Assembly (NCBI RefSeq): GCF_000247695.1
Contig: NW_004624781.1
Location: forward strand, 10,768,182-10,832,181
Reading direction: 5' to 3'
Origin: Heterocephalus glaber
Taxonomy: Eukaryota; Chordata; Mammalia; Rodentia; Bathyergidae
Length of the DNA: 64,000 bases
Position numbers and translations under genes: made by a program. A model generated the notes under the pieces. It was not told the DNA's origin and searched no databases. It saw nothing but the letters and a program-made list of their open reading frames with translations. Of this stretch, positions 59,805 through 64,000 are shown one piece after another (within the stretch, counting starts at the first letter, position 1; every line of letters starts with the position of its first letter).

Positions 59805-60410
59805 CCTCCTCGCTACTCTGCCTCCTAAAACCTCTGCCTTAGCAGTAATGGAAGATTTTTATCAGATTTCCTTTAACTACTTTTCCTCTAAATGGACTGT
59901 CTTGGGCTTAACCATGTCAGAGAAAATCCTAAGGCTATTAGATCAGAAATCAGTCTCCTGCAGCCCCTCCTTGCCAGGAGCACGTTTGGCTCCCTTTAAC
60001 TTGCCGTTCATTAAGCCTGGAGAAATGGTAGGCAAGACAGCTCTGATTTTGCGGGATCCAGAACAAAGTTATTACCCATCCTTAGTGTAAGCAGTTGGGT
60101 TTCATTTGGGGTTGTAAGTTTGGCAAAGGTTCAGAGATTTGCATTTTCTGTGAAGCCACTGTCTGTTCCTGTCAGGAGATCAGTACATTTTGAAAGGTTC
60201 CAGAGCTGAAGGGTGAGTCACAGACGTCCGGCTCCACAGAGCCCTGCCTGTACAAATTCAGTGACCAGATGAAGTCCTGTGGCTTCTTCATGGTATGTGG
60301 ACATTTGCCATCAAACACAATACTGAGCTGAGTTCTGGGTACCAATGGACGGTAGGAGGGAAAATTGTAAAAGGGACATTTAGAGGTGGATTCAGAAGAT
60401 TCTCTGGGAC
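59805..60410. other. unique sequence, no gene recognised
   Basis: The 124-codon plus frame 59716-60090 starts inside the MIR and has no recognisable domain. Confidence 0.4.
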
Positions 60411-60411
60411 A

Positions 60412-60470
60412 TTGGTCTGACCTTGCTTCAAGATATTATCAAATGCTGCAGAAACATCAAGGAGCTGAGA
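60412..60470 (-). repeat. LINE2 fragment (antisense)
   Basis: 'ttatcaaatgctgcagaaac' followed by 'atcaaggagctgag' matches the antisense L2 motif 'tcaaatgctgcagagaggtcaag'. Confidence 0.5.
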
Positions 60471-60471
60471 C

Positions 60472-60660
60472 CTGGCTCTGTTACCTTTCCACAGACTGAT
60501 CAAGCTCCTTAGCTTTTCTAAGCCTCAGTTTTCTCTTACGTAAAACAGGGATAGCCTCCATAGGCCGGGCTAGTGTGAAAACAAAATGGAAACTTGTAGC
60601 AGATACAGAGAAGTTAGCGTGTTGCCAGCACACAGTAAGCACTCCATAAGTCATAGGGTT
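60472..60660 (-). repeat. MIR SINE (antisense)
   Basis: 'tctgttacctttccacagac', 'agcttttctaagcctcagtt', 'ttacgtaaaacagggatagc', 'gccagcacacagtaagcact': clear antisense MIR order. Confidence 0.7.
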
Positions 60661-60664
60661 CTTT

Positions 60665-61620
60665 TTTTAAACATTAAAATGTATCAGGTTTGGAAAGCCT
60701 TTGAGTACATCTTTCTGGATTGCTGAGAGAATGGAGGATCACATGGATGAATGAAGAACACCTTCATCTGGCTGTCACGGCAGAGGCAGGGTGGGAACTC
60801 ATCTTTCTCTCTGTCCTGAATGGAGTCTCCAGCACCCCTTCCACTTCCTTCCTTCAGGAGTTCAGATAGCCCCAGAGGAGTGGGGAGGGAAAGGAGTCGA
60901 CAACCGCATGGCTGTCTGTGCTATTAGACTACCACAGCAGTCTGGGGCATCGGGACTTCAGCTTCATACTCTACCCTTGTCAGTGTTTGATCCCTGTAGA
61001 GAATGGGCTCTCACCAAGCTCTGTGAGAACATTGAGGGGGGGCGGGGGGGAGAGAGAGAGGGAGAGGGAAAACCTCTTTCTGGCTGCCCCCTTTGTGGAT
61101 GGACTCCATGGGTAGATGGTGCTTTCAACCTAGGGGATAAAGTGGGCCAGCAACTGGGAGACACTGGATTCAGTATAGAAAACTGGAAACTGCCTTTCTG
61201 TTTCACCAAGCTACCAGCGGAAATCCCATGAAACCCAAACTCTAGAAAACTAAAATAATAAAGGAATTTCAGATGTTGGGTATGTTTATAGACTTTCCCA
61301 TCACAGTCTGGGTACCAACTGAGTAACCACTCACGGCAGAGCTGGCTGTCTCTGTCACCAAGTCTAACTACAGTGGAGGGACTGTCACTTCCACCTCCCC
61401 AGTAAGGCCCTCAAAGGCCAACATCTTGTTACTTTGCATTCAGTATCGAGGCTGTCAGGTAACTGAGGAAAAGTACAAGATAGTTTATAAAAAACCGCCA
61501 GTCAAAACTTTGTCCCCAATAAATAGAAGAAATACAGAGGTGACCTACATTAAAACTTGTCCCTTAGGTTAGATTTTATGGTTTTTATAATTTGTAATAT
61601 TTGTGTGTATAATCTGTGTG
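60665..61620. other. unique sequence, no gene recognised
   Basis: A 146-codon plus frame (60791-61231) crosses the G-rich tract and overlaps an 81-codon minus frame. No domain was recognised. Confidence 0.4.
61036..61070 (+). repeat. G-rich tract then (GA)n
   Basis: Seven G, one C, seven G (61036-61050), then GA repeats. The two G runs could supply the four GGG blocks needed for a G-quadruplex with very short loops. Confidence 0.85.
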
Positions 61621-61624
61621 TATA

Positions 61625-62061
61625 CAGGGTGTGGTCATTAAAAATTTATTACAATAAAAAACACATTACCATTAATCCCCCTCAAAACACTTTCCTCATT
61701 TCAAACATATTTATCCCCTTCTTGGCACTTTCTGCAGTTTACGTTTTTTGGCAATTGTTGTCAAATAAAAACATTATAATGTGTCTTCATCCACCAAAGG
61801 GTCTGGCTCTTCCCCTAAGTTAAAATGGCTACAAAAGGTAAATGTTCTGAATAGATCCAGGACGTCAAGGCAGCCAGGACAGCACAACTAAAGGCACTCA
61901 TGAAAGAGGACTTGCAGAACTGCTTCAGAAAGTGGCAAGAATGAAGGGATAAGTGTTTTGGAAGCAAGGGGGAGGATTTTGAGGAGGATTAATGATGATA
62001 TGTCTTTTACTATAGTGAATTTTTAATCTAAACATTTACTGTATTGTTTGATCACTTGTTG
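61625..62061 (+). mobile_element. non-autonomous mariner relic, copy 2
   Basis: The 437-bp element is flanked by TA on both sides, as expected for Tc1/mariner. The left end cagggtgtggtcattaaaaa and the reversed right end caacaagtgatcaaac are related inverted repeats. The internal reading frame near 61897-61990 gives KEDLQNCFRKWQE, then after a stop DKC and GEDFEED. This is the C-terminal end of a mariner transposase. The catalytic core is absent. It has the same structure, strand and internal blocks as copy 1 at 39.5 kb. Confidence 0.75.
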
Positions 62062-62064
62062 TAT

Positions 62065-62765
62065 ATCAGATATATATAAGTATGTGTGTAACAAAATGTT
62101 CAGACAGATCTGTTATTCACTCAGTTAATATATATTAGGGGCTACTATATATCACATAATATTCTTTTTAGATTATTCCTATTTGCTGTATAGATAGTCA
62201 TGACCCCAAAATTTCTTCCACATTGTCATTTGACAGAAAACTTGTAGAAAATATTAAATTCATTTTAAATAAACTTAGTAGATGTGGATTCTGTACTGAA
62301 ATTTGTTTCCATTTATCAAGACCTGTTCCTTAAAATGATAAGAACATTATGTCCAAAGTACAAGCTCCTTCAGAAAGAGAAATCTAAGGGCACTATGTTT
62401 GTTCAGGGGGCAATGACTAGATTTCTAATGATTGCCAAAATTAAGATGTTCAAGTCACAGGATGGTAACTTTTCAAAAGGAAATCACTTCTCCAGATATT
62501 CATAGGACCCTATGAACTCACTTAGTGATTTTACAAGTACTTGATTGACTAAATAAACTGATAAATAATTGTTCCATAAAGGAACTAAAACTTTTACACT
62601 GAATATATTAACAAAAAAATTCCTGTGTTCAATTAAATTTTAAAGCTTTAAAAAAACCCCAAATTGTCACACATTCCTAACTTTAAAAGAACATTGTGAG
62701 ATAAAAGAGAAATAAATGTTAGCTGAAGATTACGAGTTTATCACATTGAGTGCTTCAACAAAATA
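62065..62765. other. AT-rich unique sequence
   Basis: No feature recognised. One 73-codon frame lies on plus. Confidence 0.4.
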
Positions 62766-62769
62766 TTAA

Positions 62770-62980
62770 CCATAATTAATATTTGTTAGCACTTTATGTG
62801 CACCAGACCTTGTGGTAATTTCTATGGATTCATTGTTTCATATAATTCTCACAATATCACAATAAGACGGTCACTGTGCTTGCCCCTCCTTAGCAGATGA
62901 AGAGTGTTGAGGATAGAGAAGGTAATAACTTGTCCAGTCACACAGCTAGTGAAGTGATAAAGTTAAGGAACCTGTCTCCA
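62770..62980 (+). repeat. MIR SINE
   Basis: 'gcactttatgtgcaccagac', 'ctcacaatatcacaataaga', 'cttgtccagtcacacagcta' and 'gtgaagtgataaagttaagg' give a clear sense MIR order. Confidence 0.78.
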
Positions 62981-63017
62981 GAGCTAGCCTTTCCTGAAAT
63001 GGTGAGGTGGAGCAGAG

Positions 63018-63102
63018 GAACAGAGCTTTGGAGACAGAGACTACAGGGGTTGGAATTTCAACTCCACCACTTCCTGGCTGTGTGACCTTGGGCCGCACTA
63101 TT
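63018..63102 (-). repeat. MIR fragment (antisense)
   Basis: 'gttggaatttcaactccacc' followed by 'acttcctggctgtgtgacct' and 'tgggcc' is the antisense MIR core, close to the sense MIR on its left. Confidence 0.68.
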
Positions 63103-63104
63103 TA

Positions 63105-63790
63105 TTCAGCACTGCTGTGTTACAGACTGCTTGGCTTGTAGACAATTCTATATTGATTAGGACTCAAGCCAAGTGAGGCAGTGTGTGGCTCTGAATACAG
63201 GGTTCCTATATTAACTCATCATAGGGGCCAAGGCTAATGCTGGTAAATGTTCAGCAAAGAGTCCTATGGGTGAAGGTGGGGAATCTATCTGAGTTGTAGT
63301 GTTTGCTGATTTCCGTGGTATAAATATTCCCTCTAGGACTGATTTCAGTGTGATATAACTGAATGTCTAGCTGTAAGGAGGTGCACACAGTCAACTCTAG
63401 CAAGTAACAGAAGTTCATTCTGACACAGCATGCATGGACCAGAGAGTATATTGGTGCCTAGTTCAGTATTTGAGAGTGAGAGAATATCAGACATCAGGTA
63501 AGTCCTGGCCTGATCATGATAAGATTCACTAATGTACCTGTAAAGATGTTCATCACAGCATTGCTCACAAGAGCAAAGAGACAAATTACTGTCATGAAGT
63601 AGCTCTTCAAGAGGTACTGCAATGCTCTGCTGCAGCACTCAAAACATTCACCAGAGTGCTGCCAAATTTGCATCGATGTGGAAAATTAGACTTTTATTGC
63701 AACTGAATACTGTCATGGATAGATTCAACAAGTGGAAATACGGGTGTGATTGTAAAACAGGAGTAGAAAATAATAGGATAGATAGGAGGA
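63105..63790. other. unique sequence, possible L1 scrap
   Basis: 'gatgttcatcacagcattgc' near 63547 resembles sense L1 3' text, but too little is present to call. A 97-codon minus frame (63345-63638) has no recognisable domain. Confidence 0.35.
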
Positions 63791-63792
63791 GT

Positions 63793-64000
63793 TGCTATTG
63801 TGGTTTAGATCTAATGTCTCCCAAAGGCCTCATGTGTTTAGAAGTCAGGCTTTTGGAAGGTGATTGGATCATGAGGGTGCTGCACTTATTAGTGAATCCA
63901 TAGGTGAATTCAGATCTAAATGTGCTGTTAGGAGGTGGGGCTTGCTTGGAGGAGAGTCACTAGGGTGTATAACCTGGAAGGGTATGTCTCCCTTCTTAGC
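63793..64000 (+). mobile_element. partial LTR at window edge, same MaLR-like class
   Basis: Begins tgctattgtggtttagatct, followed by 'tcccaaaggcctcatgtgtt' and 'ggaaggtgattggatcatga'. The start and the 'gattggatcatg' block match the LTR at 52.4 kb. The window ends inside the element, so I cannot tell whether it is a solo LTR or the edge of a provirus. Confidence 0.65.

Overview
This is ordinary mammalian nuclear DNA: AT-rich, CpG-poor, and dense with old transposable elements. I found no protein-coding exon, rRNA gene, tRNA gene or CRISPR array that I could defend. The open frames present are short. The long ones come from low-complexity repeats, or overlap open frames on the other strand. 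The repeats point to a rodent outside the mouse/rat group. There is one dimeric SINE of the B1-dID type, known from squirrels, dormice, beavers and some other non-murid rodents. Several monomeric tRNA-Ala-derived, ID-like SINEs also occur, three of them with exact 13-17 bp target-site duplications. No mouse-type B2 or B4 was recognised. A beaver- or squirrel-like rodent is plausible, but the species is inference. All repeat names come from memory of family consensus sequences, not from a database search, and boundaries without duplications are approximate.

Layout. 1-7.4 kb is mostly unique sequence with MER5A, MIR and L2 relics, one ID-like SINE (2.9 kb) and a (TA)n/(TATG)n array. An MLT2-like LTR lies at 7.46-7.9 kb. 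8-31 kb holds scattered MIR, L2, MER5A and hAT-Charlie relics, ID-like SINEs at 9.1 and 29.2 kb, and microsatellites at 14.1, 15.7 and 22.7 kb. 31.9-33.8 kb is a nested block: an old antisense L1 split by an MLT1-like LTR, a pyrimidine tract, a B1-dID SINE and an L2 fragment. A 195-bp imperfect hairpin lies at 34.9-35.1 kb. 37.4-38.3 kb is purine-rich, including a 358-bp tract. A mariner relic (39.5-40.0 kb), a MER5A-like pair, a solo LTR (41.0-41.4 kb) and a MIR split by a 99-bp palindrome follow. 42-47 kb has L2 and MIR relics plus a second pyrimidine tract. 48.5-55.6 kb is an L1-rich block, mostly antisense, carrying an ID-like SINE, a tailless tRNA-like insertion and a solo LTR. 55.6-64 kb has L2, L1, MIR, a second mariner copy and a partial LTR at the window edge.

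There is no gene system to describe. The points most worth a second look are the hairpin at 34.9 kb, the tailless insertion at 51.5 kb, the two matching mariner relics, the LTR family sharing a block with the MLT2-like LTR, and three long homopurine-homopyrimidine tracts within 11 kb.
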